Shown here piece by piece: positions 10,999-23,544 of a stretch of DNA of 64,000 nucleotides. The notes under the pieces are model-generated. The model saw nothing but the letters and a program-made list of their open reading frames with translations. It was not told where the DNA came from and searched no databases. The position numbers and the translations under genes were made by a program. The stretch spans positions 2,976,001-3,040,000 of the forward strand of contig NC_052137.2 of assembly GCF_016086655.4 (NCBI RefSeq), read 5' to 3'. The DNA comes from Lepeophtheirus salmonis. Its lineage: Eukaryota > Arthropoda > Copepoda > Siphonostomatoida > Caligidae. Position 1 is the first letter of the stretch. Every line of letters starts with the position of its first letter.

Positions 10999-11915
10999 CA
11001 GGGAGCGGGGATCAAATTGTCGCCCAAAAATATTTTTCTACCAAAAAACAACACAAAATATACATTTTTTAACTTTTTTATTGAAAATCAAAACTATGAC
11101 GAGCATATAGGTATAGAGTAGCCATTCATTCGATATAATCACCGTTGGCATCAAAAACGGCCTCAATACGGCCTCTGAACCGGTCGCAGGCTCTTCTGGC
11201 CATCTCATTGTCCATGTTGCCGAATACCTCCTTGATGGAGTCCATCAGGCTGGCCTTGGTGCTATGGGGATGTCTGTTGGTATGTCTCTCGGCATAGCCC
11301 CAGACAAAATAGTCCAAAGGATTAAGGTCAGGAGAGTTAGGAGGCCACAAATCCTTGGTTACGACGTCATAACAGTTCTCGGTTAACCACTGCATGGAGA
11401 TTTTGGACACATGGCAGGGTGCACACAGGGGACACAGTCCCTTATTGTTTTCTCATGGCAGCCCAGATCCTTCGCCATGGCCTTCATGGACCTGGTAGGG
11501 TCATCCTCAACCATCTTCTTCACCTTGTCGACAAAGTCGGTGTCCCTGACCTTCCTGTCGGCGCCCTCCTCCTTGGGTGCCCTCTTTATGGTGGCATCAA
11601 CATCCCAGGTGTCCTCTAGCTTCTTACGGATACGCTGAACAGTCCGTAAATTCACTCCTAAGGTTGAAGCAATCGTTGAATTCGAGATTTCACCTCCATT
11701 ATTAACCAATGCCATAACTACGAAGGACCTCGAAAGCTCCTCGTTCCACTTATAGCTCTTTATCTCCTCATATGATGACGGCATGATGCTAACTGAACTA
11801 CATATCGTCAGCTGACGAGAATAGCTTTCATATTTGATAAATGGTTTTTATTTGATAATGTCGTCTTCAAGTTATCAAGGTTTAAAGTAGGCAACAATCT
11901 GACCCCCGCTCCCTG
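10999..11915 (-). mobile_element. DD37D-lineage mariner, copy 1 of the 'CAGGGAGCGGGG' family
   Basis: Inverted ends: left 'CAGGGAGCGGGGATCAAATT' from 10999, right on the minus strand 'CAGGGAGCGGGGGTCAGATT' from 11915, each flanked by TA, the duplicated target of mariner elements. Length is 917 bases, shorter than the ~1.3 kb of complete relatives, because the middle of the gene is missing. It lies inside an R2 repeat whose two halves flank it. Near-identical copies lie at 40.62 and 61.78 kb. Confidence 0.88.
11126..11784 (-). pseudogene. Transposase remnant with internal deletion (copy 1)
   Basis: The start is the ATG at 11784 ('MPSSYEEIKSYKWNEELSRS'). The N-terminal part carries a helix-turn-helix ('NSTIASTLGVNLRTVQRI') and a second one ('DPTRSMKAMAKDLGCHEKTI'). 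After 'RDC' the frame meets the deletion junction (about 11410-11450) and goes on, one frame over, into 'VSKISMQWLTENCYDVVT', 'PPNSPDLNPLDYFVWGYAER' with the third catalytic aspartate, and the end 'FRGRIEAVFDANGDYIE' with stop at 11126. The first and second catalytic aspartates are deleted. The two parts overlap out of frame (11383-11410), so no single protein is made. Confidence 0.85.
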
Positions 11916-11917
11916 TA

Positions 11918-12060
11918 TGCAGGTAGCAACCACAAAAAGCCGGCGGGACCTCTTTTATTACAATATTATTTTCATCTATTTTTGTTCTTCTCTCTTCTAG
12001 AATAAAAGAATAACAGCATTGGAAAGTAAAAATAAACCCATTTCAAGTGGCAATTACAAA
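11918..12060 (+). repeat. Repeat R2, continuation beyond the mariner
   Basis: 'TGCAGGTAGCAACCACAAAA' followed by 'AGCCGGCGGGACC' matches the uninterrupted R2 stretch 'TGCAAGTTGCCATGTCAAAG' and 'AAACCGGACC' at 35.68 kb, showing the mariner inserted into R2. A second tail piece with 'AACAGCATTGGAAAGTAAAA' follows at 12010. Confidence 0.7.
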
Positions 12061-12739
12061 ACTCTTCCATTATCATATTTTTTTTATCATTGATAATAAA
12101 TAAATTAAAACTAAAAAGAGAGTGGTCCTTCCACTTGGTGACCCTCCTTTGGTGAAAATTGAAAGCACAAATGAGCCCACATGTTTCAAAGCAATGACAA
12201 GTTATCTAAATTTTGTCTGATCTATAAATTATTTAGAAATTACAGATCAGAACAATATTGTATCTCCCTATGCACGCTGCTGATATGATTCACCAAATTT
12301 CAAAAATATGTTGCCCAACAAAATAATGATGTTTAAGTCTGTTGTTCTGACTAATGTATGTATTTACAATAAAAGTATTATTGATGCTAAATATCAAAGG
12401 AATGAATTCAGATATGTTTGTGTACATATAAAGTGATGGTTACAAAAATGATTCCACCGACCACTGAAGTAGTAAAAACTGTTTTAGGATAATTGATAAG
12501 TATATAGCTCCACAACTTAGCTTATAATTATTTTTTTCAATAGGCAGGGGTTTACACATTTGACTATATTTTGTGGCAAAGTCAAACTGATTTATCAGAA
12601 ATAAAACTATCGTAGTTTTTATCTTCACATAAAATCGGCAGCACTGTCTTTCATTATGATGATAAGTTTGACAACTATCTGTAGACTAGTTTGCTTGCAA
12701 CAGCTGGATACGTCAGTCTACCTCATTCGCGCTCCACAA
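12061..12739. other. AT-rich spacer, no gene seen
   Basis: Nothing recognisable. Confidence 0.5.
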
Positions 12740-13225
12740 TTTTTTCAGTCAAGATGGTGCTCATTATTTTCTTTGATATCTGAAGTATGGTGCATCATAA
12801 ATTCGTTCCAAAGGTATAAACGGTCAAGAAGGAGTACTATTTGGGCGTACTAAGGCCTTTTCGCGTGATAATTCGTCAAAAACGGTCTGAATTATGGAAG
12901 AACAACTCGTGGATTTTACACGACGATAACGCACCATCGCACAGAGTAATGGTTGTGAGCGAATTCAAAGCCAAACACGCAATAAATACCATCTGTCAAC
13001 CACCATATTCATCTGGTTTAGCTCCGTGTGACTTTTTTTTTGTTCCCTAAACTTAAAGTGTCACTTCGTGGAACCCGTTTTGAGTCTATTGAATTCAAAA
13101 AACAAGGTTTCTTGGAAAGAGCCATGTCAAAAAGTACCTATAAAAAATGTCTCAAGGACTGGAAAAACGTTGGCATGTCATATGCGTATTGCGTTCAATG
13201 GAGATTACTTTGAAGGTGACAAAAT
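12740..13225 (+). pseudogene. DD34D mariner transposase, C-terminal half
   Basis: Frame pieces read 'VHHKFVP' and 'KEYYLGVLRPF' (12790-12855), 'KRSELWKNNSWILHDDNAPS' with the second catalytic aspartate (about 12925), 'FKAKHAINTICQPPYSSGLA' then 'PCDFF' with the third (about 13030), 'PKLKVSLRGTRFESIEFKK' and 'YKKCLKDWKNVGMSYAYCVQ'. There are 34 residues between the two aspartates, the mariner spacing, and the wording is that of the group containing SETMAR-type transposases. A one-base frame change follows 'CDFF' in a T run (about 13032-13041), and stops lie near 12780 and 12820. The N-terminal half and the first aspartate are not seen. A sister fragment lies at 26.24-26.53 kb. Confidence 0.82.
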
Positions 13226-13469
13226 AAATTTTAATGATTAAATGTGAAATTAGTGTTTCATTTAAGAATTCCCGTTACATGTTTGACAGAACGTATATCA
13301 TATACGAATACAATATTAAAAATAGGGTATAAATTATACAGAGAGCAAGCAGTTTATAAAATGAATCACATCTTGATAGTATTTCATTCAACTCATATTC
13401 TAAAAAGAAGGAAGTACTTTATCTTAAACTTTAAAAAATGAAAGTGGCTTTAGATGAGGTTTTGCATCG
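13226..13469. other. AT-rich spacer after the mariner tail
   Basis: The first ~40 bases ('AATGATTAAATGTGAAATTA') resemble the sequence following the mariner fragment at 26.2 kb, so they belong to its 3' non-coding end. The rest shows nothing. Confidence 0.45.
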
Positions 13470-13615
13470 AGCTAAGTAGTCACATTCGGCATCTAGCAAG
13501 GACATATATATAATTTCTGAAATGTCAATCCTCAATGATACTCTGAGTCCAAAAAGGACCTACACTTCAAACTCTCAACAAATTGTCAGGATTATGTATT
13601 GGTTAGTTACGAAAT
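13470..13615 (+). repeat. Repeat R2, middle fragment
   Basis: 'AGCAAGGACATATA', 'GTCAATCCTCAATGATACTC', 'TGAGTCCAAAAAGGACC' and 'ACTCTCAACAAATTGTCAGG' follow the R2 order seen at 10.8 and 42.95 kb. Confidence 0.6.
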
Positions 13616-16429
13616 GTTTAAATTATAGATCTATTGTTTATTTATGTTAAAATCTTATTTTAAGAAGTGTTGTAGAATTATATTTTAGAGTATATTTAAT
13701 ACATTTCTTAGAGTTATTTCCTTACCTTACCTTTTTACTAGGAGAAGTAATATTTGTGTAAGCATAAGTTCAAGTTTACCTTTATGATTAAGAAGACAAA
13801 TATTTTGTTGAGTGTATGATAATGAACATAGATTTGTTCATTGGGTCCCTGAAGGAGCACCTAGGGCTACCATCTGTACACGCACTAGTAATTACTATAT
13901 ATTAAGATGTTCTCTTTTCACGAATTAAATATTTAATAATCATAACTGCATTGGAAAAGTGAATCAAACACTGATCAGATTATCAACTAGAAAGAAATAT
14001 CCAAGTGTTCATATTTTATACAACTCTAAACTTATATGTTATTCTACTTTACACAAATTTGGCATTTCCAGGAATCATCAATAAGAATACTAATATCTTG
14101 CAATTTACCAACATATACTATTTTTTAGGGATGAATCGTTCCCAATATTTGTTCTTGTCCTAAATTTGAATAGTAAGTTCAAAGCAGACGCAAAATCTTT
14201 TGCATAGAAGAATATTTTATGAATGATGTCACTCATAAATCAATCTTCAGCAATTTTAATAAACTGGATTTAGATTATAGTTAGGACAAAAATCAAGAAT
14301 AATGGCAAAATATTCATGTGAATGAAAGATAAATGAGTTGTACTACATTAATTGGAATGGTGAATTGAAGTATTTTTCTATAATAATAGTCGAAATGATG
14401 CCTTGTAGAGGGGAATCTATAATTTTGGACGTTTTTCAAACCCAGGTAATAGGGACGAGACAGGAATTATTTTAAAGTCCCATATAAAAGACCCACAGAT
14501 TTCGAAAATTTTCACATAACTACAATTTGGAGCGGTGCTAAATTTTTCTGTGATTGATATGAGGTAAAGTTTTATTTTTACAAATAAAATTGGACCCTTC
14601 AATTTTTTCCCAAAATAATAAAGGGACCTATTGGTTCATTTATTGATCGAATAACAGTTTTGTATATCTAATAGGTACATGTTTTATTTTTAATGACCTT
14701 TTTGAATCCCTTTTTCTAGACTGTGTCGATATTTAGTTTAATGGCGTTATTTAATTAAGTAATATTTCCATGTATTTCCAAAATTTCTTTGTCTGGCCTC
14801 TTTTTTTCCTGGAAGGTCTTCATTTCAATTATTCCAATCAAAAATGCTACTGACGTCACACATATAAGAGGCAACGTAACCAAAGGGACAAAGGGGCCAT
14901 TGCCCCCACCCTCACTTTTGCGAATAAAATTTATTTATTCGTATAAATTAAGTATTTCAGAAAAAAATTTAACTCTTAAATTTAAAAAAAAGGATTTTTG
15001 TCTTTTCTAAAAAAAGATATATTTCAAATTTGGCATTTAGCAAAAACACTTTTAAGTCAGAAATGTCAAAAAAGCCCAATGTCCCAGCCCCTTTCCCCTC
15101 ACAAAAAATAATAAGTCGGCGGAAGCTTCTAATGATGTCACCGTTATTTAATTTACTCAACTTCTCCATGAAAATAGATTCTTGCGCCTGTGGCAAACAC
15201 ACACAGCTACGGTTCTTTCAACAGTAACAATTAAGCGTATGAAAATTGTTGAAATCTTTTTGATCATAGACTTTTAAAAAAACCGTATATGTTGGTAACT
15301 TGTATCTAATTATTTCTAGCTATTTTGAAAATTCAAACGTATTAGCGAGCAAGTAGCGATTTAGTCTTTATCATTTTTTTCAGGAGATAAGTCGTCAATC
15401 AAATTTTCAACAGTTACTAATGTTTGATCGGTCTATAAAAGATTACAATCCTATAAGTCCGGTTTTAATTAAATTTGTCAGACCTAGGAACTGTCCTCCT
15501 CGGTTTTTATGGTAACTACAGCAGCTGAAATTATATTTTTACTACAAAATACGTTATTTGTGTCCCTAAAGTTTTAACCTCTTTTAAAGAGATAAGATAT
15601 CTTAAGTTAAAATGAGGAGATGTGTGACTAGAACATATTATTATACGTTCTTGCTATCATTCATTATTTTTTTAGTTTTTATATTTTTCTATCCTAGCTA
15701 GGAGTGAAGAAAATAAAAGGATAGCTAAGACCGTATGACTGAAAAACTAAGGTTTCGGTTCTTAGGATTGTTAAAAGGTAAAAAGATCGGACCAACCAAA
15801 AAAATAAAAAAAGATCTAACAAAAAATTTAAGACTGAGGTTCTGATCTAACAAAAACATTTACTTTTCTATTTGATTTACACTCCCGAGGATTTAAATCA
15901 TATTCACATCCCTCATCAAGTAGGCACAGTGTGTTTTTCATCTTATCTTTATTTTTTGTAGGTGCTGTAGAAATGATAATAATAATGAAAAGAATAAACA
16001 AGCCGAAAGAAAAGCAAAAAGTATTGATATTCGATTCTTTGAGCAAACAGACTCATACACAGTCAACTTTTCCTCTATAGATTTGTGTGGAAAAGTAGAT
16101 AGATGCATTCCTTTATTTATTTACATATGTATTTATCGATGCAGGAATATATTATTATGTAGTTGTCAATTACATTAAAGGAAATCAATGAGCCAGGAAA
16201 ATATTTGATGTATATGTGTGATGAAAGTACACATGTTTGTTTGTTTGTATTTGTGGAAATAAAAAGAATTTAAAGTTTCAATTCCTTCAATAAGGACTCT
16301 TTGATGTAGAAGAATGGCTCCTAGGGCGCCCTCTATCCAATCAACACATGACAAGAATTACAATATATATAGTACTTTGCCTTGAACTTGGATTTTTCAC
16401 ATTCCAGAATGTTCACAGACATAATTATT
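13616..16429. other. AT-rich spacer, no gene seen
   Basis: About 2.8 kb with no coding signal. Weak R2-like words occur near 13.92-14.03 kb, and R4-like 'CGGTC' words near 15.42-15.50 and 15.73-15.85 kb, too degraded to bound. Confidence 0.4.
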
Positions 16430-16560
16430 CTATCAGGAGAGCACCTAATCTGTCATTACGTTTCATTAGATCAGCTGCAAGCAGCTGGCCCGAAAGGGAG
16501 GGGCAGAAGAAAATAAACAAAGATAAAGGAAATATTACCCGTAATAGATTAGATATAACT
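16430..16560 (+). repeat. Repeat R2, head fragment
   Basis: 'TCATTACGTTTCATTAGATC' then 'AGCTGCAAGCAGCTGG' and 'AAAATAAACAAAG' match the R2 head. Confidence 0.6.
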
Positions 16561-16845
16561 GATGGACTGGAAAATACGTTGTAAACATTTTGCACGAGTA
16601 AAATTGTTATACTTGACCCAGGAAACTTTGAAAAGCACATAATTTGAGAAAAATAAGTCGTACAACCCTAATACTTTTATTAACCATACTATTAAATATA
16701 TTTGCTATTCTAAGTGCATTTTTATTATAAATTTTAATCCTAACAATTATTTTTGACAAACATTTTAATTTTTAAAATTTTAAATAAAAACTTATATCCA
16801 AAGAATACAATATACAAATTCAGCACTAAGAACTGTAAGTGTATA

Positions 16846-17235
16846 AGCAGGGTCTTCCCCGGATGGGGTGGGCTGTAGCCCCCCCCCACCCAAAAAAAGG
16901 AAAATAAATAAATTTTGCTTTGTAGTAGAATAATTAATATTTGAAATTTTCTTAACTGGTGTGGATTTTTTGAATTTTTCTTAAAAAAAATTAATATTTG
17001 AAACTTAATTTTTAAACTTTTCAAAAAAAAAAATATTTTTCTATAAATAAGTATAGATTTTTAAAAATTTAAAGCAAAATTTTGTTATTTGTTTTTTAAT
17101 TTTGTTCCAAAAATTAATTTTTTTTAATAAACAGCAGTGTATTTTTGAAGAGAAAAATAATATTTGAGGTTTTTTTGAAAAAATTCCAAAAAACAAGCAC
17201 CCCCAAAAAATATATAATCTTGCAGACGCCCCTGA
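16846..17235 (+). repeat. Repeat R3 copy
   Basis: Left end 'GGATGGGGTGGGCTGTAGCC' with a run of C; right end 'CTTGCAGACGCCCCTGA' at 17235. Between them are about 300 bases of alternating T and A runs (TTGAAATTTT, AAAAAATTAAT). About 390 bases long. Confidence 0.65.
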
Positions 17236-20063
17236 TAAGTATATATTTGATTTTTATTACTTAAGATGGAACATAAAAGGAGGGAGGGGGGAAATGTTGA
17301 TAGATTAACATTTCTTAAATTTATTATTTCTTCTTAAAGTATAAAAGGAAATACTTAAGTTTATTATTTACTAAAAGTATCCTAAAATGTAATGAAAATA
17401 TATAGCAGGATCTTGCTCAAGGAGAATTTCCTAGAAAATGAGACACCCTAATAGGTACATAACCATATGTAATGCACAGAAAATATAAAGTAAATAATTG
17501 AAATTGGATTTCTATAAATGTTCATATTATATGTACAATATTTATAGCTGTTTCGTAATAATGTTATAGACAAATAGACTGGGTGTAATCACTCGTTAAC
17601 TCAATTAAAATCTAGGGGGACCGGGAACATTTACAAGACATTTTGTTTAGGGATTTTACCAAGTTGGTTTGAAGGTGAGTCACCACCTTTATCGCGCAAG
17701 TACTCGTAATTTGCACGTAGACAATTTATTTTAAAAACTTTGCTTTGGAACATCTTCAAACCTCAACAACTTTCCCTTTCAATTGAAGAGACCTTGTGAT
17801 TGTAAATGTGACTTGTTTGTAAGAGTGATAATCTATATTAATAAAGCAAAGTTTATCTGTATGTATGTACTAATCTTTGAACGAAATGAAGGCTTTTTTG
17901 ATCTTAGACCAAACAATGTAGTCATTTAGAATGTAGCATCGAGCGTGTATACAGTATATATGGTGCTCCCTGCTATACATATTTTGGTCCAAGAAATAAG
18001 AATGTAGCCGTTTTGGTGATCCCTGAATTGTATTATATTGTCCATATTTTTGATCGATCAAATAACAATGTAGTCATATTTATGAAATATTATAGGCGTA
18101 AGTAAGTTGCAATATATATATGTCACAGTAGAGATTGAAATCCAGTAGAATCGTTGATTATCCTAGTAGAGATTACAATCCTATCCTCTCATGGGGCAAA
18201 TTAATATTTTACTGAGGGAGATAGTAGCATTGAATATTTGAAGAGGTTGTATGTTTTTGAAAATATGACGCAAGGTGATACCCTCTATGGGACCGTGACT
18301 GGTAATTTCATTCCCATACATTTCATTCCCACTTGGTGTTAAGGGATACAAGCTGACTTTACTTAGGCTCAGTTTAACATTCCTTCTTTCCTAAAACTTC
18401 CATATTGCATAAATAATTTTATAAACATCGTTAACTTGTCCTCTAGTTAATCCAATATTAATATAAGCGTTCATTTTAGTAAATAAATAATTTTTAATTA
18501 AGAAAACCTGCACAGCCTGTCGGCCGGGATGTATTTTTGGAATTTATTTGGGATTTATGATGCTCAGGGAAGTGGCTATGTAAGATTTTTTTTTTTTCAC
18601 TCAATAGTTAGAGTAGACTTGAGTGAACTGCTACCTGAATCTACGAAATACGAATAATCTATAGAGGGTTCAGTTCTTTTCATGATTCAGTTCTTTTATT
18701 GAATCGTAAAACTAAAGTTTCAGCTATTTTGGACGCCCAGTTGTTTATATAATAGTCGTTTGATTGAGTTGATGTGAGGGTTTTTGTAAAAATAGACAAA
18801 TTTAAATATCGAGCTGTCATTAAACATTTGTTTATGAATGTGTAACCTTTAAATAGATTCAAACTCATAAAGACATATAAAAGTGAATATGAACAAATAT
18901 TTTACAGAGAAAAAGGCCGAGTACTATTTGGAGGGGTGACAGAGATGGAAACATTGCTGGGATAAATGTGATGAGATACAAAGAGTCTATTTTCAAACAT
19001 AAAAAATGAATTCAGAAAAAATATCTTGTATCTTTGTTAGGTCAGAAGCTTTTCAGACCACCCTCGCCATCAGACATTGAGATTTTTATGCTGCAGTTTT
19101 ATTTTTTTAGAAAATGTAACGTCACGTAACATTATGAAAAATGGCATTCTAATACTCCCCAATTTTCAAAATTACTAGTACATGGAATATCAAAACCCAC
19201 CCCCCTTCAACATTTACATTTAATTTAGTTTCCAAATAAAAAAAGACAATATTTAAGGTAAGTTCTTTCATGTTTGGAAAATGTGTACAATACGTAATGT
19301 GTGGCATAGAAGCGTTAGAAAGAGTGGACTTATCTGACTTTCAAGCCTGTTGTGGGGGACTTAAAAGCCGTTGAATAATGACACTTTTGTTATCTCCTTA
19401 AGAGATTTTACGTGATATATCTCGTTTGCAATTTCTACTGTTTTTGCAGCAAAAGACGCAATATCTCGTCTTAGAAGGAAAGATTATGTAATATAAAAAA
19501 AGGATAATTTCATTCAGCTCAGTCTGGTATTAGAGAGCTTCAAACACTAACCTGTTGGTATAGATTGCATTGAAAATAATAAGTCCTTTTTATTTCAAGT
19601 TAATACATTAGATTAGGACGAGATTACAAAGCGGAAGGGAGTTCATACACTTAAGCGACTCTTTGATCGATGTGGATCCATGATCGTCATAGCTTCAATG
19701 GGGAACAACAAAAAAAGATTAATAGATTTAGCCATAACAGAAGATCGATAAATTCACTGATCCAAGATCCATGGGTCTTTAATTTCGTCATGATTTGTCT
19801 TTGGTAACAGCTTGATGATAATTGATGACTCCACCCCTCTTCCAAAATTCAAACATCGACAGCTAATATGCTGTTACTCAGGGCTACCATATTTTTTTAT
19901 ATGATCTCATGGTTGGATATTTTACAAGAAAATGAATGTTGTTTTTTAGAATTTGTTTCCCCATGAAATTGACATGGAGATCTATTGAAAAATAAATCAA
20001 CCCTTTAAGGGTTAAGTAAGAAATATGAATTTAAAGTGTACAAAACGTAACTACTAAATAAGG
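17236..20063. other. AT-rich spacer, no gene seen
   Basis: About 2.8 kb. Holds an R7-like word 'GGGGGACCGGGAACATTT' at 17.61 kb and a short doubled 'TTCAGTTCTTTT' at 18.67-18.70 kb. No coding signal. Confidence 0.45.
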
Positions 20064-20110
20064 GGTTGGCAACCTTTTGGAGAGTAGGGGCCAAACAGGT
20101 ATCGGTACAG
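20064..20110 (+). repeat. hAT-like terminal sequence
   Basis: 'AAGGGGTTGGCAACCTTTTG' resembles the well-known hAT-type end CAGGGGTCGGCAACC, followed by 'GGGGCCAAAC'. A partner end was not located with confidence; sequence up to about 20.54 kb ('CTCGCGGACCAATATG') may belong to the same element. Confidence 0.45.
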
Positions 20111-20564
20111 AGTCATGGTGGAAAACCATGTAATTGAATATACATAATTGATCTTCTGGATGTCTAGAGAAAACAAGGATTCAATATACTTTTATTTAAA
20201 CAATAGCCTTATTTTTTTTACTAATGGTATTAGAATAAAGAAATAAACACATTTTAAAAGAAAGCTCTATTACTTAAAAAAAGAAAAGGAAAGTAGGATA
20301 AACCCTAATTATTTAATAATTTTCTTTTTCACATGTTTCTGCTTATTTTGTGATATTTTTTCTATATCAGAAAATAATGTTTGTTGATGACAGAGGCAAA
20401 ACTTTTAGAATGGTTATGTCGAGTTTCAAAGTGCCGTTTACTGTTAGAAACTTTCGTTTTGGATTAGTATGCCTATATTTAGATGATTGTCCATAATAAG
20501 ATGGCAAGACGTACAAAACTCACTCGCGGACCAATATGATTTTCTTCTTGTGTATTAACTCCCA

Positions 20565-20815
20565 CATATATGGTGCATCAACATAAAAACAATCTTGAAT
20601 AAAAATTAAGAAAGTGAGAAAAATTTATTTTTCTTTTATTCATATATACGTACATACAACACAATATTTCACAAGCACTTATGTGCCAATTATAGGAATT
20701 GCATTCAAATTGGTGGGATGATTTAAGATACCCAAGAATTTTAGCTATAGTTTAGAGCCTTCATTGTATTTAAGAAACTTATATGGGCTCCGATATGGCC
20801 CTTTTCATTCATAAG
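20565..20815 (-). repeat. Repeat R1 copy
   Basis: Begins with the R1 end 'GGTGCATCAACATAAAAACA' (20571) and continues to the interior 'TTGGTGGGATGATTTAAGAT', 'ATGGGCTCCGATATGGCCCT'. The opposite terminal repeat is missing. Confidence 0.65.
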
Positions 20816-20984
20816 ATTTGTCCATTTCTCTTTTTTTTTTTTTACTGTGACGATCGAGTTTGACTACTTCAAGTCCAATATACGACGTACCAAAAGAGCT
20901 CATCAGAATATTCTAATTATAGAAATGGACAAAAAGTTGTCAAATATATATAGTCAATGTTTTTGCGCCGGCCCTGACCTTGAC

Positions 20985-21127
20985 CATAAAATGAACCCTT
21001 TTTTTCAATTAAATTGTTCCTGCAAAACGCTAATTTTTTCTTGATTTATTTCAAAAACTCTATGATTTCGAGAATAGGAGGAGGGGCAACAGTCCCTCGA
21101 GTCCACCCCTGCGGATGCCCCTTAAAT
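20985..21127 (-). repeat. Repeat R3, end fragment
   Basis: On the minus strand it opens 'AAGGGGCATCCGCAGGGGTG' (R3 left end), then 'GGGACTGTTGCCCCTCC'. The A/T-run interior is short here. Confidence 0.5.
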
Positions 21128-21270
21128 GTAAACTAAACTCGGTTTTGAGAAAAATTATTCCAGCTTATTTTTATTTTTTTTCTTAACTCACAACATATTT
21201 AACAATTTATCATTCTTAATAATCATTTAAATAAGACTATAGAAGTCCTCCACAATGAACCAACTCATGC

Positions 21271-21611
21271 CAGGTGCGTCCGTAGGGGGTGGGCTGAAGG
21301 GGCTGTATCCCTTTCCAAATCAAGGAATTTTTAACTTTACTAGATAATTTAATATTTGAAATTTTTTTCCCAAAAAATTTAATTTTTTGAGTAAAGCTGT
21401 AGATTTTTGAAATTTTTTTATATATAATTTAATTTTTTTGGATAACTGTGGATTTAAAAAAAAATTCTTTGAAAATTTTATATTATAAATGTAATTTTTG
21501 GAATTTATTTCCTTAAAATTTAATTTTTGAAATTTTTATCCAAAAAATTTTAACAAAAAAAACTCGAAAACCCAAGCATTCCCAGAAATATAATCCTGCG
21601 GACGCCCTTGC
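21271..21611 (+). repeat. Repeat R3 copy
   Basis: Left end 'AGGTGCGTCCGTAGGGGGTG' then 'GGCTGAAGGGGCTGTATCCC'; right end 'ATCCTGCGGACGCCCTTG' at 21611. The interior carries two units with 'AGCTGTAGATTTTTGAAATT' or the variant 'AACTGTGGATTT'. Confidence 0.72.
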
Positions 21612-22904
21612 ATGTGATTGAATCTGATTTGAGTATATTAATGTACAGTAGACATTTGTATACTGTGCGTAGAGTACATATCTATAATATGGATGGAGGA
21701 GAGCTGTTGATGAAGAAAGGGAACATGGATCATTAATAACATATTGTATAGACACTCTTTCTTTATTCCTCCATATTGCTAGAGGTTTTTTTAATTAGTC
21801 TCTATAAAAAAATAACCCAACCAAAAATAGAAGAACATCCCATACCGTCATAGTTGATATATTACATACATATTAGTGTTAGATTCGAGTCAAAATGTTT
21901 TAGTTCGTTGTACATAGAGTTCGTATAAGTTTTAATGGTTTCTCCTTTTGAACCATGTTATGCATCAACTTTTAATAACATAGGGTAGTCCGTAGTTTTT
22001 ACTGCCCTTTTGAGTGGTACAGGTATTTTGTGAAGTTATCTTTAATTTTGATCTATTTTGTAAAAAAAAATGTATATAACGGGTGAACTACTTATTTAAA
22101 TAACACCATACAAAAGCATTTTGACCCGCAGTCAAAAACCCACATTAATTAGTGGTATTTAAGCAGTAGGACACGAATAGGACCATTAAAACTTTCAACG
22201 GATAATGTCCAAGATCTTCTTTTTGTTGCATAGTGAAAAGCAGAATACATTACAATTATCCAATAAAGCAACCATTTTTGGCAATCACGGCTTAAAGTTT
22301 GTACTTGAACTTCTAATATCTTTTTAAATGAAGTTCTTATCCAGGTTGGCTCAAGCATGGCACCCTAGAGATACCTGGATTTAAGACGGCATTTTTTATT
22401 TTCCCAAATGAATCAATTCTTCTTCTATTATATAGCAATTATCTTAGTAAAATATTGCCCAAATATATTGTGTTTAACTATTTTAAAATGCCGAAATTCA
22501 AATTTCAGCAAATATTGGTCCTCTAAAAAAATATTTACACATTTTCATTTTAATAAATATTTTAATAATTATATTTTTAGTTTTTTTTTAGAAGAGCCTT
22601 CTCAAAATCTTAATTTAAAAATCTTAAATAAAAACTCATTACTTACCACGGATATATTTTAATTATAGTCAAATTTTAGTTTTTATTTTTAGAAGAGCCT
22701 TTTACAAAAATGCCCTCAAAGGACTTTGAATATTATTTTTGCATAATTAGTTATTTTATTATTAGTCTACCTTAAGCGGCCAATTACAAATCCTTGTAAC
22801 CCTTTATGCAAAAGAGGGTTCTATTGATTTTAAATTTTTATAAATTTAAAAGATTTCTTTCCTTCGGATTTTAACATATTTTCCCAAACATAAACTGACT
22901 ATTA
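21612..22904. other. AT-rich spacer, no gene seen
   Basis: 'TTAGTGTTAGATTCGAGTC' at 21.87 kb resembles an R4 end. Otherwise nothing recognisable. Confidence 0.45.
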
Positions 22905-23533
22905 AACTAAAAAAGAATAAAAATATTTTTTGAGTGGGGAAAAAAGTAGCATGAAAAATTAAATATTTGGAAAAATTAAAAAAATAAATGACAGGTTTAA
23001 ATACTATATTTAAATGATATTTGAAATAGTCAAAAATTTAGTTTCAAATTTTCCAAAATTTTGTTAGAAAAATATTATTCCACATTTTTTGAAAAAAATG
23101 AAAAATTAATTTAAAAAAATAATAAAAATGGCATTTTTTTCAAATATTATCAAAAATGGCATTTGTAAAAAAATTCCAAAAATTATATATCAAATATTAC
23201 ATTTTTTATAAAAATATTCCAAACAATCCATAGCTATTTACAAAAAATTAAGTTTTTAAAAAAAAAATTTTAATTTGTACATTTTTGGAAAAAATATTCC
23301 AAAAATTCATAGCTATTCACAAACAATTCTATTTTTTGAATAAACATTCAATTATTAAATTTGTTGCTCTGCTGCATAATTTTCTTTAAGAAAAAAAATC
23401 ATAATATAAAAAATAGCCCTATTTTCGCGTAAATTTTTTTCATCCTGAGGAAAAAAAATATAGTAAAAAGAAAAAATTCCCTACTTTGGGTGGGAGATAC
23501 AGCCCCTCTAGCTATTCCCCTACGCACGCCCTT
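22905..23533 (-). repeat. Repeat R3, extended or doubled copy
   Basis: On the minus strand it opens 'AAGGGCGTGCGTAGGGG' at 23533, then the 'GGGGCTGTATCTCCCACCC' block. The interior has two units containing 'CCATAGCTATTTACAAAAAA' or close variants at 23.23 and 23.31 kb, 84 bases apart. The left border is uncertain because the A/T runs fade into surrounding AT-rich DNA. Confidence 0.5.
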
Positions 23534-23544
23534 GTTTAGGCATA

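Noticed and set aside
10776..11054. 92-codon minus-strand frame resembling the frame at 34971-35336
   Set aside because: The resemblance comes from both lying in R2 copies; the words are translated repeat, with no consistent protein.
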